A stretch of 64,000 nt of DNA from Chryseobacterium sp. T16E-39 (GTDB lineage Bacteria; Bacteroidota; Bacteroidia; Flavobacteriales; Weeksellaceae): positions 1,178,001 through 1,242,000 of the forward strand of contig NZ_CP022282.1 in NCBI RefSeq assembly GCF_002216065.1, given 5' to 3'. The first letter of the stretch is position 1, and every line of letters starts with the position of its first letter. The notes under the pieces were generated by a model. It did no database searches and had not been told where the DNA came from. It saw only the letters and a list, made by a program, of their open reading frames with translations. Made by a program: the position numbers and the translations under genes. Positions 51,613 to 59,997 of the stretch are shown one piece after another.

Positions 51613-51738
51613 CAAAATAGCAAAATAGCAAAATAGCAAAATAGCAGAAAAGCGAAATCGCTAAATTGTAGAATCGTAAAATTGCGAAATAGATAAACAA
51701 ATTAACGATTATGCGGTTTTGCAAATTCGCCTTGTCGC
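51613..51738. repeat. Octamer-periodic array with inverted arms
   Basis: Ten 8-base units run without gap from 51613 to 51692: four perfect CAAAATAG, then CAGAAAAG, CGAAATCG, CTAAATTG, TAGAATCG, TAAAATTG, CGAAATAG. After about 14 bases an inverted arm (51707-51738) reads GATTATGC, GGTTTTGC, AAATTCGC, CTTGTCGC, again with 8-base spacing. It starts 12 bases after the M1 peptidase stop and fills the gap to the M61 gene. Confidence 0.8.
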
Positions 51739-51826
51739 CATTTTATGAAAAATTTAATACTGCATTGGACTCGTATTTGTAACAAAATCACTTTTAGAAC
51801 AACTACTTAACTATAAATTCTAATCA

Positions 51827-53683
51827 ATGAAAAAAATAGCACTAAGCTTAGGTATTCTAGCCACTGTGATGGCCAATGCCCAATCTATCAAAACCAATAT
51901 TGACCTGGTCAATGTGAAAGATGATAAGGTAGCAGTAACAATGGAATTTCCTAAAATGAAATCAGGAAATGTAAAGTTCCATTTTCCTAAAACAGTTCCC
52001 GGAACCTATTCCGTAGATGATTATGGAAGATTTATAGAAGGTATTAAATTCCTGGACAATAAAGGAAAAGAGCTTGCCTATACTAAAGTAGATGACAACT
52101 CATATACTCTTAAAAATGCTAAATTTTTAAGTAAAGTGACCTATCTTGTAAACGATAGTTTTGATGATGAATTGAATACCGAAAAGCACAAAGCTGTATT
52201 TTCCCCTTCCGGAACGGATATTGAAGCAGGAAAAATATTCATGATCAATACTCACGGATTTATAGGATATATAGACGATATGCAGGATGTTCCCTATCAG
52301 TTGGTCATTCAGAAACCAACAGATTTTTACGGAACTACAGCATTGGTAGATCAGGACAAATCAGAAGCTACAGATACCTTTACACTGGCTAACTATGCTA
52401 AGGTAACAGATTCTCCACTAATGTATACAAAACCCGATTACATTACCTTCAATGCGGGAGGAATGGATCTGGTATTGGGAGTATATTCTCCAACAGGAAA
52501 ATATAAAGCTGCAGATTTTAAAGAAAACTTAGAAAAGATGGTCGTTGCTCAGAAGAAATTTCTGGGTGATATGAACACCAATAAAAAGTATGCGATCATG
52601 CTTTACCTTTCTGGTGGAGAAGGCCCTCACATAAAAGGGTTTGGAGCACTGGAGCATCATGAATCTACAAGCGTTGTGCTTCCGGAAGCCATGCCAAAAG
52701 ATGCGATTGATCAAACAATTACAGACGTTGTTTCTCACGAATTTTTCCATACCGTAAATCCTTTGAAAACCCATTCTGAAGAAATCCATTACTTCAATTA
52801 TGCAGATCCTAAGATGTCTCAACACCTTTGGATGTATGAAGGAGGAACAGAGTATTTCGCTAATTTATTCCAGATCCAGGAAGGGTTGATCAATAAAGAT
52901 GAATTCCTGAAAAGAATGGGTGAGAAAATAACCAACTCTAAAAGTTTCAACGATACAATGCCATTTACTGTAATGAGTAAAAATGTACTTGTAGAGCCAT
53001 ACAAAGATCAATATAGAAACGTATATGAAAAAGGAGCATTAATTGCCATGTGTATGGATATTGAATTGAGAAAGCTATCCAATGGTGAAATGGGTTACCG
53101 TGATATGATCAGAAAACTGTCTCAAAGATTTGGTGAAAACAAACCATTTAAAGACGATAAGCTGATTGACGAGTTGGTAACGGTTACAGGATATCCTCAG
53201 ATCAAAGATTTCTATAACAAATATATCGCTGGTAGCCAGCCGACACCTTATGCAGAATATTTAAGTCAGGTGGGTGTTGAAGTTAAAAAACAGGAAACAC
53301 CTCCTATTTTCTGGATGATTAAAGATCCAAACCAAACAGGATTTAACGAGAAAAATAACACGTTTATTTTTGATGAAAATTCTCCTCTATCTCCTTTTGC
53401 AAAAAGTATTGGTTTTAAAATCACAGATGAAGTATTGGCCATAGATGGAAAAACCATTGATGTCAAAAATATACCGGCATTTATCAATTATACAAAGACC
53501 ATTAAAGACGGACAAGATGTTACAGTAACTGTCTTAAGAAAAAATGGTGATAAAACTGATAAAATAGATCTTAAAGGAAAAGCAATTTTAGATAAACTGA
53601 CAAAGGAAACTCTTCAGTTTAAAGCAAGTCCTACACCAGCAGAACAAAAACTGCAGGATCAGTGGTTGACAGGAAAAAAATAA
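51827..53683 (+). CDS. Exported M61-family metallopeptidase with PDZ domain
   Basis: A 618-residue peptidase of the glycyl aminopeptidase family. A signal peptide (MKKIALSLGILATVMANAQ) leads to an N-terminal beta domain (to about 200), the zinc domain with VVSHEFFHTVNPLKTHSEEI near residues 301-320 (HExxH) and WMYEGGTEYFANLF (third ligand Glu), and a C-terminal PDZ-like domain (about 500-590, SIGFKITDEVLAIDGKTIDVKNIPAFINY). It is exported and probably periplasmic. Pairing with the M1 enzyme suggests a shared role in peptide use. Confidence 0.92.
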   Translation: MKKIALSLGILATVMANAQSIKTNIDLVNVKDDKVAVTMEFPKMKSGNVKFHFPKTVPGTYSVDDYGRFIEGIKFLDNKGKELAYTKVDDNSYTLKNAKFLSKVTYLVNDSFDDELNTEKHKAVFSPSGTDIEAGKIFMINTHGFIGYIDDMQDVPYQLVIQKPTDFYGTTALVDQDKSEATDTFTLANYAKVTDSPLMYTKPDYITFNAGGMDLVLGVYSPTGKYKAADFKENLEKMVVAQKKFLGDMNTNKKYAIMLYLSGGEGPHIKGFGALEHHESTSVVLPEAMPKDAIDQTITDVVSHEFFHTVNPLKTHSEEIHYFNYADPKMSQHLWMYEGGTEYFANLFQIQEGLINKDEFLKRMGEKITNSKSFNDTMPFTVMSKNVLVEPYKDQYRNVYEKGALIAMCMDIELRKLSNGEMGYRDMIRKLSQRFGENKPFKDDKLIDELVTVTGYPQIKDFYNKYIAGSQPTPYAEYLSQVGVEVKKQETPPIFWMIKDPNQTGFNEKNNTFIFDENSPLSPFAKSIGFKITDEVLAIDGKTIDVKNIPAFINYTKTIKDGQDVTVTVLRKNGDKTDKIDLKGKAILDKLTKETLQFKASPTPAEQKLQDQWLTGKK

Positions 53684-53702
53684 CAAAATATTTATAAAGA
53701 AG

Positions 53703-53729
53703 AAGCGAGGATATTTCCTCGCTTTTTTA
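53703..53729 (+). terminator. Intrinsic terminator of the M61 gene
   Basis: AAGCGAGGA and TCCTCGCTT form a perfect nine-base stem with a four-base loop, followed by T-rich sequence. Confidence 0.85.
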
Positions 53730-53740
53730 TTTTTCACCCA

Positions 53741-53770
53741 GTCATTGCGAGCGAAGCGAAGCAATCTCAG
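53741..53770. repeat. Widespread GTCATTGCGAGCGAAG-type repeat
   Basis: The sequence starting GTCATTGCGAGCGAAGCGAA and continuing to GCAATCTCAG is, from memory, a short intergenic repeat found in many bacterial genomes. It is much richer in G+C than the neighbourhood. A short frame reading MRAKRSNL across it is not a gene. Confidence 0.65.
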
Positions 53771-53822
53771 GCTTAGAACAAGATCAATTTACAATAGATT
53801 ATTGATGGAGAATTTTTTTCCC

Positions 53823-54992
53823 TTACCCCTTTTTAATCGTTATTCTGAAAGTAGTTCCCTTTCCAATTTCAGTTTGAGAAATTTTAATATCTCCATTATG
53901 ATACTCCTGTACCACTCTTTTTGCCAGGGATAAGCCTAGTCCCCATCCCCGTTTTTTTGTTGAATATCCAGGTTTAAAAGCATTTCTAGCCTGTTGTTTT
54001 GTCATCCCACTTCCGGAATCTTTTACTTCTATCAAAATATTTTTGTTCCTCTCGAAAACCGACATTTGCAGTGCCCCCTCTCCTTTCATGGCATCTACAG
54101 CATTCTTTACTAGGTTTTCAATCACCCAGCTCATCAGGATCTTATTATGAGGAACTAAAATAGTATAGGTAGGCAACTGTAAGGTAAAACTGATTTTTCT
54201 GGAAATCCGAGATTTCAGGTATTCATAATTATCCTGAATCATTTGATTAAAATTCATGTCATTCAGCTCCGGCACAGAACCTATTTTGGAAAATCGTTCT
54301 GAAATCGTCCTCAACCGTTCTATATCTTTCTCTATTTCATAGATTCCCTCCGACTCGGGACTTTCCAGCTTCATAATTTCCATCCAGCCAATCATCGATG
54401 AAAGTGGTGTTCCGATTTGGTGTGCTGTTTCCTTAGCTAATCCTGCCCACACATATCCTTCATCTGTCTTCTTGATTGTTCTCAAAAACCAGAAAGAAAA
54501 TAATAAATAGGAAAGGATAAACAACCCTAAGAAATAGGGATAATAACGCAAATTATTAAGCAATGATGAGTTGTCATAGAAAACAAATTGTTTATCGCCG
54601 TTGGCAACTTCAATCTCAAATGGAGCATAATTATTCTCCATTTTTAAGATCAGCTTTCTAAGTTCCTTAGGGTTTTCAAGGACTTCCTTAGAAATATTTC
54701 GTGAGCTCCCTTCAAAAATAAAGGGTTCTTTATTTGCGTTTGTTAAAATGGATGGAATTTGATCATTTTCAGTCAGGATCGCAAATAATAACTCCTGAGT
54801 TTCTGAACTCTTCTGCTTATTATCCTGTAGAATTTTTATAGCAGTAGCAAAAACTTTGATTCTTTCCGCTTCTTTTTCCCGTAAGTTTTTAATGAGGATA
54901 TTGGAAGACACAATCAAAGCAACAACAATGATCGTCAGTAATGTAAATACAAACCAGTTATTGATCCTCGAAAAAAACGGACGATTTTTCAT
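53823..54992 (-). CDS. Membrane sensor histidine kinase
   Basis: A 389-residue kinase with two transmembrane helices (about 13-32 and 148-168) enclosing a periplasmic sensor domain of about 115 residues. The phospho-acceptor H-box is AKETAHQIGTPLSSMIGWM near residue 190; the N-box is VIENLVKNAVDAM, the G-boxes are DSGSGMTKQQ and RGWGLGLSLAKRV. No HAMP or receiver domain is seen. It lies 7 bases after dacB on the same strand, so it is co-expressed with a cell-wall enzyme. No response regulator gene is adjacent. Confidence 0.92.
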   Translation of the reverse strand: MKNRPFFSRINNWFVFTLLTIIVVALIVSSNILIKNLREKEAERIKVFATAIKILQDNKQKSSETQELLFAILTENDQIPSILTNANKEPFIFEGSSRNISKEVLENPKELRKLILKMENNYAPFEIEVANGDKQFVFYDNSSLLNNLRYYPYFLGLFILSYLLFSFWFLRTIKKTDEGYVWAGLAKETAHQIGTPLSSMIGWMEIMKLESPESEGIYEIEKDIERLRTISERFSKIGSVPELNDMNFNQMIQDNYEYLKSRISRKISFTLQLPTYTILVPHNKILMSWVIENLVKNAVDAMKGEGALQMSVFERNKNILIEVKDSGSGMTKQQARNAFKPGYSTKKRGWGLGLSLAKRVVQEYHNGDIKISQTEIGKGTTFRITIKKG

Positions 54993-54999
54993 TACACGC

Positions 55000-56382
55000 T
55001 TATTTTAAAATGTTCAGAATTTTCTGCAACTCTGTATTTCCGCTTCCCTGATAGTTATTAATAATAATAGAAAATACATACTTCTTTCCATCTTTCGCCG
55101 TTTGATACCCTGCAAAAGACTTGGTATCTCTCATGGTTCCGCTTTTCATTTTCATTCCATTTTCCTGGGTGGGAAACCCATCATAATAAGCATCAAACCA
55201 TGATTGCTTTTTAGCATATAGAAGTGCCTGCACTTCAGCTTTGGCTGAAACATAATTTTGGGGAGAAAGTCCGCTTCCGTCGGCAAAATTGATCATATTC
55301 GGATTGATCCCGTTTGATTTCCAAAATTCCTTAAGGTAAGCAACTCCGGCCTTAAAACTGGAATTTCCTTTTTTCTCTTTCCCTAAGGTCTTAATGAGCG
55401 TTTCACCATACAGATTAATACTTTTTCTCAAAAACCAATAAACAATCTTATCTAATGATGGTGATTGGTAAGTAAGAATTATATTTTTTGGGAGGACTTC
55501 AATAGGCTGTTTCCCTTCAATTTCAAGTTGGGAATTGGTAATTACCTTCCCAGAAAAATTTATTCCTGACTCTTTAAGCCATTCTTTAACCTCAACTCCC
55601 AACTGCATAGGAGGATTTGGAGTAGATCCTGAAACCGTGACCGTTTTACCGCTTGGTAAGGTTCCGTTAATTAAAGCCACATTAGAATGAGGAGCCGTAA
55701 AAATAAGGCTTTGGTCAGAACTTCCACCAGCTTTTAAATCATTTAACCACTGAACCCCTTCCAAAGGATAGGAAAACCCCTTAAAACTGGTTCCATTAAT
55801 ATTGATATCAAATTGGTTTTCCCTCCAATTCACACCCCAAACTCCAGCTCCATAATAGTTTCCAAGATCATCCCAGGGCCAACCTCCAGGAATGGTCTGA
55901 TGATCAAAATAAGAATCATCGATAATCAGATTCCCTGTGATTTTTGCTATCCCGAGTGTTTTGATTGACTCTATAAGCTTTTTCTTAAAACTTTCCGGCT
56001 TATATGACTCATAGCGCCAACTTCCCAAGGTAGGATCTCCATTAGAACTGATCAGAAGATCTCCGTTAAGAACATCTTTCAATACCGTTCCTGAATAACT
56101 TGATGTGGTTTTAAAAGTATAGTTTTTTCCTAATGTTTGTAATGCTGCTGCAGCTGTAAATATTTTCTGTGTAGAAGCAGTCGAAAGCCCTTTCTTACCC
56201 TGATATTCGTAAACTAAATTACCATTTTCATCTGCTACATAAAAAGATAAACTGGATGCTATACCTCCTGAGGAATTCATTAGCCCCTTCGTAGCATCAT
56301 CTAATTTCTGAACGATATCCTGGGCAAAAACTATTTGTGTAGATAATATAAGAACACCAAGTGTTTTTTTTAATAACTTCAT
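55000..56382 (-). CDS. dacB: D-alanyl-D-alanine carboxypeptidase/endopeptidase (PBP4, S13)
   Basis: A 460-residue periplasmic low-molecular-mass PBP with a signal peptide (MKLLKKTLGVLILSTQIVFAQ). SxxK is STQKIFTAAAAL near residue 70; SxN-like DGSGLSPQNYVS near 370 and KSGTMRD (KTG equivalent) near 415 complete the active site. The insert between SxxK and SxN (about 100-260) is the S13 hallmark. It hydrolyses D-Ala-D-Ala or crossbridges in peptidoglycan and is inhibited by beta-lactams. A start three codons earlier (56391) is possible. It is the upstream partner of the histidine kinase gene. Confidence 0.92.
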   Translation of the reverse strand: MKLLKKTLGVLILSTQIVFAQDIVQKLDDATKGLMNSSGGIASSLSFYVADENGNLVYEYQGKKGLSTASTQKIFTAAAALQTLGKNYTFKTTSSYSGTVLKDVLNGDLLISSNGDPTLGSWRYESYKPESFKKKLIESIKTLGIAKITGNLIIDDSYFDHQTIPGGWPWDDLGNYYGAGVWGVNWRENQFDININGTSFKGFSYPLEGVQWLNDLKAGGSSDQSLIFTAPHSNVALINGTLPSGKTVTVSGSTPNPPMQLGVEVKEWLKESGINFSGKVITNSQLEIEGKQPIEVLPKNIILTYQSPSLDKIVYWFLRKSINLYGETLIKTLGKEKKGNSSFKAGVAYLKEFWKSNGINPNMINFADGSGLSPQNYVSAKAEVQALLYAKKQSWFDAYYDGFPTQENGMKMKSGTMRDTKSFAGYQTAKDGKKYVFSIIINNYQGSGNTELQKILNILK

Positions 56383-56435
56383 ATTTATCAAATATAATAA
56401 AGATTATAATCTATACAGATTTTTATAAAAAAAAA

Positions 56436-57035
56436 CTAATTTACAAAACCAGATAACTTTTCTTCTATTTTCCAATTTCCATTATCATTTTTTACTATAA
56501 CTCTTTCTCCTTCTCCACAAAGCCCACCACAATAATGACCATAACTAATAATAGCTCTTTTTTTATCTATAGAAAACAAAGGTTTACTAACAAACATAAA
56601 TGAAACCTTTCCATGTAATTTATTAAATTCAGTCCAAAAATATTGTTTATTATTTTTATAACTTAATAACTTTTCTTTATGAATTATTCTAATATTCATG
56701 ATATATTTTGGATTAAGTAAAAAGTCTTTAGATTCTTCATATTGTTTCTTCATAGATATTACATCCCTTTTATTAAAAAAATCTTTTACTATTTTTATGT
56801 CTAAAAATTTATAATCCTTTTCAATATAATTTGGGTCTTCAGTAATAATCTTTATGTTTTCAACTTTATCAACTTTTATTTTAATTACATAATTTATTAC
56901 TCCATACATATCATTGTCAGAAACACTCGAGTTTTGAGACTTAATATATATCGAGATTAATAATAAGTAAATAGCCAAAATATTTCTGACGATATGGCTT
57001 GACTTTTTATAATGAGCTCCCCGTTTCAATTTCAT
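56436..57035 (-). CDS. Exported or membrane-anchored protein of unknown function
   Basis: A 199-residue frame with an N-terminal hydrophobic segment (NILAIYLLLISIYIKSQ) after a long basic stretch. The mature part is very rich in lysine, isoleucine and asparagine; near the C-terminus SYGHYCGGLCGEGERVIV contains two cysteines. The chosen ATG (57035) overlaps the end of pepE by 29 bases; a TTG at 56978 directly before the hydrophobic core would avoid the overlap. The gene is much more A+T-rich than both neighbours, suggesting later insertion. Function unknown. Confidence 0.6.
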   Translation of the reverse strand: MKLKRGAHYKKSSHIVRNILAIYLLLISIYIKSQNSSVSDNDMYGVINYVIKIKVDKVENIKIITEDPNYIEKDYKFLDIKIVKDFFNKRDVISMKKQYEESKDFLLNPKYIMNIRIIHKEKLLSYKNNKQYFWTEFNKLHGKVSFMFVSKPLFSIDKKRAIISYGHYCGGLCGEGERVIVKNDNGNWKIEEKLSGFVN

Positions 57036-57699
57036 AAGGATCCTTTCCTTTTTCAAAAATCCTGGTCAACTCACTTCCTTCTACTGTTATTTTATCACCT
57101 ATTCTTCTGATCCAATTTCCTTCGCGAAGCCCTATTACTTTCAGATCATTTTGAGTTAAAAACTCCAGGATTCTGGTTTCTCTCGTTTCTCCATTATGTT
57201 TTAGTTCAGGATTAGGATCTAAATAATGGGGATTCAGATTAAAAGGAACCAATCCCATACAATCAAAACTTGGTGGATATACAATCGGCATATCGTTCGT
57301 CGTTTTCATATTTTGTCCCCCGATATTACTTCCAGCACTGCATCCCAAATAAGCTTTTCCGCTCTCCACATTATTTTTTAAAACTGCCATCAAATGTTCC
57401 TCATGTAAAGTTTTAACCAACAAAAATGTATTTCCACCTCCTGTAAAATATCCTTTGGCGTTATTCAGCGCTTCAACTTTATTTTCAAATTCATGAAGTC
57501 CCTTTACACTAATATTAATTGTTGCAAAAAAAGAACGTGCTTTTGCGGTATACTCGTCATGCGAAATTCCACCGGGTCTGGCAAAAGGAACGAAAACGAT
57601 CTCATCAATTCCTTTATACAATTGTATTAATTCTTCACGTAAGTATTCCAGATATTCTCCACCGAAAATAGTGGATGTTGAGGCTAATATGATATTCAT
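57007..57699 (-). CDS. pepE: Peptidase E (alpha-aspartyl dipeptidase)
   Basis: A 230-residue cytoplasmic serine peptidase of family S51, the family that also holds cyanophycinase. GYFTGGGNTFLL at 83-94, the nucleophile elbow LGCSAGSNIG with Ser121, TTNDMPIV with Asp135 and the NPHYLDP histidine give the active site. Peptidase E removes N-terminal Asp from alpha-Asp dipeptides. With CphB and IaaA it forms a set of Asp-peptide enzymes, although this gene is 50 kb from the cyanophycin locus. A promoter with exact consensus lies upstream. Confidence 0.93.
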   Translation of the reverse strand: MNIILASTSTIFGGEYLEYLREELIQLYKGIDEIVFVPFARPGGISHDEYTAKARSFFATINISVKGLHEFENKVEALNNAKGYFTGGGNTFLLVKTLHEEHLMAVLKNNVESGKAYLGCSAGSNIGGQNMKTTNDMPIVYPPSFDCMGLVPFNLNPHYLDPNPELKHNGETRETRILEFLTQNDLKVIGLREGNWIRRIGDKITVEGSELTRIFEKGKDPYEIETGSSL

Positions 57700-57741
57700 A
57701 TGATGAAATTATATGGATTATTTTAAAATATAGTTCTACTA

Positions 57742-57772
57742 CAAAGATAAACTCAAAGACCAACGAATCAAA
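57742..57772 (-). promoter_or_regulatory. pepE promoter, exact Bacteroidota consensus
   Basis: On the minus strand TTTG (57769-57772), exactly 19 bases, then TATCTTTG (57742-57749). The pepE ATG is 42 bases downstream. Confidence 0.8.
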
Positions 57773-57895
57773 AATTAAGCTAAAAAAAAACAAGAATCCG
57801 TTAATATTTTCTAAAAAAGCCTAAAGCTTCTAAAATTTAAACCTTTGTGGAATTATTATTGAATTTTAGAATCTAGAATTTTAAAATATAAGATT

Positions 57896-58444
57896 ATGAA
57901 AATGGTTAAAATTAATATCAAAAATCTATTTTTAGGTTTATTATTTGTAGGAAGCGCAGGTCTTGTACATGCACAAACTACTCAAGTCGACAGTACAAAA
58001 ACAACAAATACAGCTCAATCGGGTAATACTACCATTGATGGTCTCAAAAAACAAATCGAGACCAATCCAAAGGATACCGAATCATTAGCAAAATTAGCAG
58101 CAGCTTATCAGGAAGCTTCAGACTGGACCAATGCAGTTGATACCTGGAAAAAAATATCTGTGTTATTACCAGATTGGGCTCCATCATATTATAGTCAGGC
58201 CTATGCATATCAGGCAGCTAAAGATGATGCCAATGCTAAAATTGCCTATGAAAAATATATTGCTACTGTAAAACCAGAAGAAGTAGAGCAAAATAAGAAA
58301 AATCTGGCCTATGCTTATTTTTATCTTGCCTTTACAGAGCAGAAAAGCGATCCTAATAAAGCAAAAGAACATATTGCTAAATCAATACAGTATGATCCTA
58401 GCAATCAGGATGCTGTAAAATTAAGTAAAGCTTTAAATTCATAA
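57896..58444 (+). CDS. Exported tetratricopeptide-repeat protein
   Basis: A 182-residue protein with a signal peptide (INIKNLFLGLLFVGSAGLVHAQ) and a threonine/serine-rich spacer, then about three TPR-like helical pairs: NPKDTESLAKLAAAYQEASDWTNAVDTWKKISVLLP, APSYYSQAYAYQAAKDDANAKIAYEKYIAT and NLAYAYFYLAFTEQKSDPNKAKEHIAKSIQYDP. TPR units mediate protein contacts in the periplasm. No partner is evident from the neighbourhood. It is monocistronic. Confidence 0.85.
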   Translation: MKMVKINIKNLFLGLLFVGSAGLVHAQTTQVDSTKTTNTAQSGNTTIDGLKKQIETNPKDTESLAKLAAAYQEASDWTNAVDTWKKISVLLPDWAPSYYSQAYAYQAAKDDANAKIAYEKYIATVKPEEVEQNKKNLAYAYFYLAFTEQKSDPNKAKEHIAKSIQYDPSNQDAVKLSKALNS

Positions 58445-58450
58445 AAAATA

Positions 58451-58483
58451 AAATCCGGAAAAAATTTCCGGATTTTTTTTATT
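58451..58483. terminator. Bidirectional intrinsic terminator
   Basis: AAATCCGGAAA and TTTCCGGATTT form an 11-base perfect stem with a three-base loop and a T run. It serves the TPR gene and possibly the convergent DUF1905 gene. Confidence 0.88.
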
Positions 58484-58508
58484 GTATAAATTCTTAACAT
58501 GTCTCCTT

Positions 58509-58997
58509 TTAATTGATTTTTTTTCCAAAAAAATCAATCTCGCCTTTTAAATGCCTTATAATCTTATCAATATTTCTCTCAATACTTTCTTCTGTCTTAA
58601 GATTATTGATATACCTAACCAATTCAAGCTTTCTGGAAGGGATCAGGTTTTCGAAATTATTTAAAGTCAGAGGATCTTCCCTAATAGCCTGATCTAATTT
58701 AGGATGAATGGGAATGCTTCTGTCTGAGCTATCATAATGTATAGAAACTTCAATGATCTCCCCTATTCTTTTTGGAGAATTTTTCAGCATAATAAGATTG
58801 ACATACAGTCGCCATTCTCCTAAATACTTCATTAAATTCTGTCTATACTCTACACCATTTACAGTCCCTTTTACAGGAATAGGACTTTTGTCTCTTCCTG
58901 AAGCATCGAAGATGTCCATTAAAATATCCTCAGGAACAAAAACAAAAGGATTGATCCCAATAATTTCAAGCTGAGCTGTAAACTGATTATTTTTCAT
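58509..58997 (-). CDS. DUF1905/YdeI-type protein
   Basis: A 162-residue cytoplasmic protein. The first 95 residues (FTAQLEIIGINPFVFVPEDIL, GKSPIPVKGTVNG-like SPIPVKGTVNGVEYRQNLMKYLGEWRLYVN) match the DUF1905 beta domain. The last 60 residues (LDQAIREDPLTLNNFENLIPSRKLELVRYINNLKTEESIERNIDKIIRHL) fit the YdeI/OmpD-associated helical domain, named for bacteriocin protection in other bacteria. Function in Bacteroidota unknown. A start 9 bases earlier is possible; ATG at 58997 is chosen because a -7 element ends six bases upstream. Confidence 0.85.
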   Translation of the reverse strand: MKNNQFTAQLEIIGINPFVFVPEDILMDIFDASGRDKSPIPVKGTVNGVEYRQNLMKYLGEWRLYVNLIMLKNSPKRIGEIIEVSIHYDSSDRSIPIHPKLDQAIREDPLTLNNFENLIPSRKLELVRYINNLKTEESIERNIDKIIRHLKGEIDFFGKKIN

Positions 58998-59003
58998 GGA
59001 TAA

Positions 59004-59011
59004 CAAATTTA
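59004..59011 (-). promoter_or_regulatory. Putative DUF1905 -7 element, possibly leaderless
   Basis: TAAATTTG on the minus strand fits TAnnTTTG, with only six bases to the ATG at 58997, the same spacing as at cphB. Confidence 0.45.
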
Positions 59012-59090
59012 GAAAATAGTTTTATATGATGATGGGTAAGGGGTGATTTGTTGCAAGATTCGCGTTTCGAGGTTTTGTCTACGTAATATT

Positions 59091-59172
59091 ACTTCCTTCT
59101 TCCTTCTTCCTTCTTCCCTTTCTAACTTCAAACTTCAAACTTCTAACTTTCCATTTTCAACTTTCAACTATT
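59091..59172. repeat. Heptamer-periodic pyrimidine-rich array
   Basis: Units ACTTCCT, TCTTCCT, TCTTCCT, TCTTCCC, then after five bases AACTTCA twice, AACTTCT, AACTTTC, CATTTTC, AACTTTC, AACTATT, all with a 7-base step. The units AACTTTC are identical to those at 6428-6462. It lies between the DUF1905 and transaldolase genes, upstream of the latter's promoter. Confidence 0.75.
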
Positions 59173-59204
59173 AACTAGTAACCATCAACAAAACAACAAC
59201 TAAA

Positions 59205-59235
59205 TTTCCCACTCAAAAAGTAATCATTATCTTTG
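59205..59235 (+). promoter_or_regulatory. Putative promoter of the transaldolase-family gene
   Basis: TTTC at 59205-59208 (three of four against TTTG), a 19-base spacer and TATCTTTG at 59228-59235, with the ATG 23 bases downstream. Confidence 0.6.
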
Positions 59236-59258
59236 TAGGAATAAATCTATTTAACAAA

Positions 59259-59912
59259 ATGAAATTTTTTATAGACACTGCTAATTTAGAGCAAATTAAA
59301 GAAGCAAAAGACCTTGGAATTTTAGATGGAGTTACTACGAACCCATCATTAATGGCAAAAGAAGGTATTCAGGGAGCTGAAGCCATCAAAAATCATTATA
59401 AGGCTATTTGCGAGATTGTAGATGGAGATATTTCTGCAGAAGTACTTTCTACTACTTATGAAGAAATGATCAAAGAAGGTGATGAATTGGCAGCAATCCA
59501 TCCTAATATTGTAGTAAAAATCCCAATGATCAAGGATGGTATCAAAGCATTAAAATACTTTTCAGATAAAGGAATCAAAACCAACTGTACATTAATTTTC
59601 TCTCCGGGACAAGCGCTTTTAGCGGCAAAAGCAGGTGCGACTTACGTTTCTCCTTTCTTAGGAAGATTAGATGATATTTCTACAGACGGATTAGGCCTTA
59701 TTCAGGAGATCCGTTTGATTTTTGATAACTATATGTATGATACTGAAATTTTGGCAGCATCTATTCGTCACTCAATGCACATTATTGACTGTGCTAAAAT
59801 TGGTGCTGATGTTATTACATCTCCACTTCCTCCAATCTTGAGTCTGTTAAAACATCCTTTAACGGATAGCGGATTAGCTCAGTTTATTGCAGATTCTCAG
59901 AAATTAGCTTAA
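59259..59912 (+). CDS. Small transaldolase / fructose-6-phosphate aldolase family enzyme
   Basis: A 217-residue TIM-barrel enzyme of the short transaldolase (TalC/FSA) family. The start [36 protein letters not shown] is diagnostic. The Schiff-base lysine is in [12 protein letters not shown] near residue 88; INCTLIF-type [34 protein letters not shown] and [12 protein letters not shown] follow. It either transfers dihydroxyacetone in the pentose phosphate pathway or cleaves fructose 6-phosphate; the two are not safely separated by sequence alone, though the Bacteroidota gene is usually called transaldolase. A strong terminator follows. Confidence 0.93.
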   Translation: MKFFIDTANLEQIKEAKDLGILDGVTTNPSLMAKEGIQGAEAIKNHYKAICEIVDGDISAEVLSTTYEEMIKEGDELAAIHPNIVVKIPMIKDGIKALKYFSDKGIKTNCTLIFSPGQALLAAKAGATYVSPFLGRLDDISTDGLGLIQEIRLIFDNYMYDTEILAASIRHSMHIIDCAKIGADVITSPLPPILSLLKHPLTDSGLAQFIADSQKLA

Positions 59913-59934
59913 TTTCTTAAGATATAATACAAGT

Positions 59935-59969
59935 AAAAGCGTCTTAAAATTTAATTTAAGACGCTTTTT
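59935..59969. terminator. Bidirectional intrinsic terminator
   Basis: AAAAGCGTCTTAAA and TTTAAGACGCTTTT form a perfect 14-base stem with a six-base loop. It serves the transaldolase-family gene and the convergent GLPGLI gene. Confidence 0.9.
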
Positions 59970-59997
59970 ATTATCTCTAAAGTTCGTTATGTAATTA

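Noticed and set aside
51613..51738. Octamer and heptamer arrays as CRISPR
   Set aside because: The repeat units are 7-9 bases with no spacers, no leader and no cas genes in the window.
53745..53933. Short plus-strand frame over the GTCATTGCG repeat
   Set aside because: It is made of repeat sequence and the antisense of the histidine kinase end.
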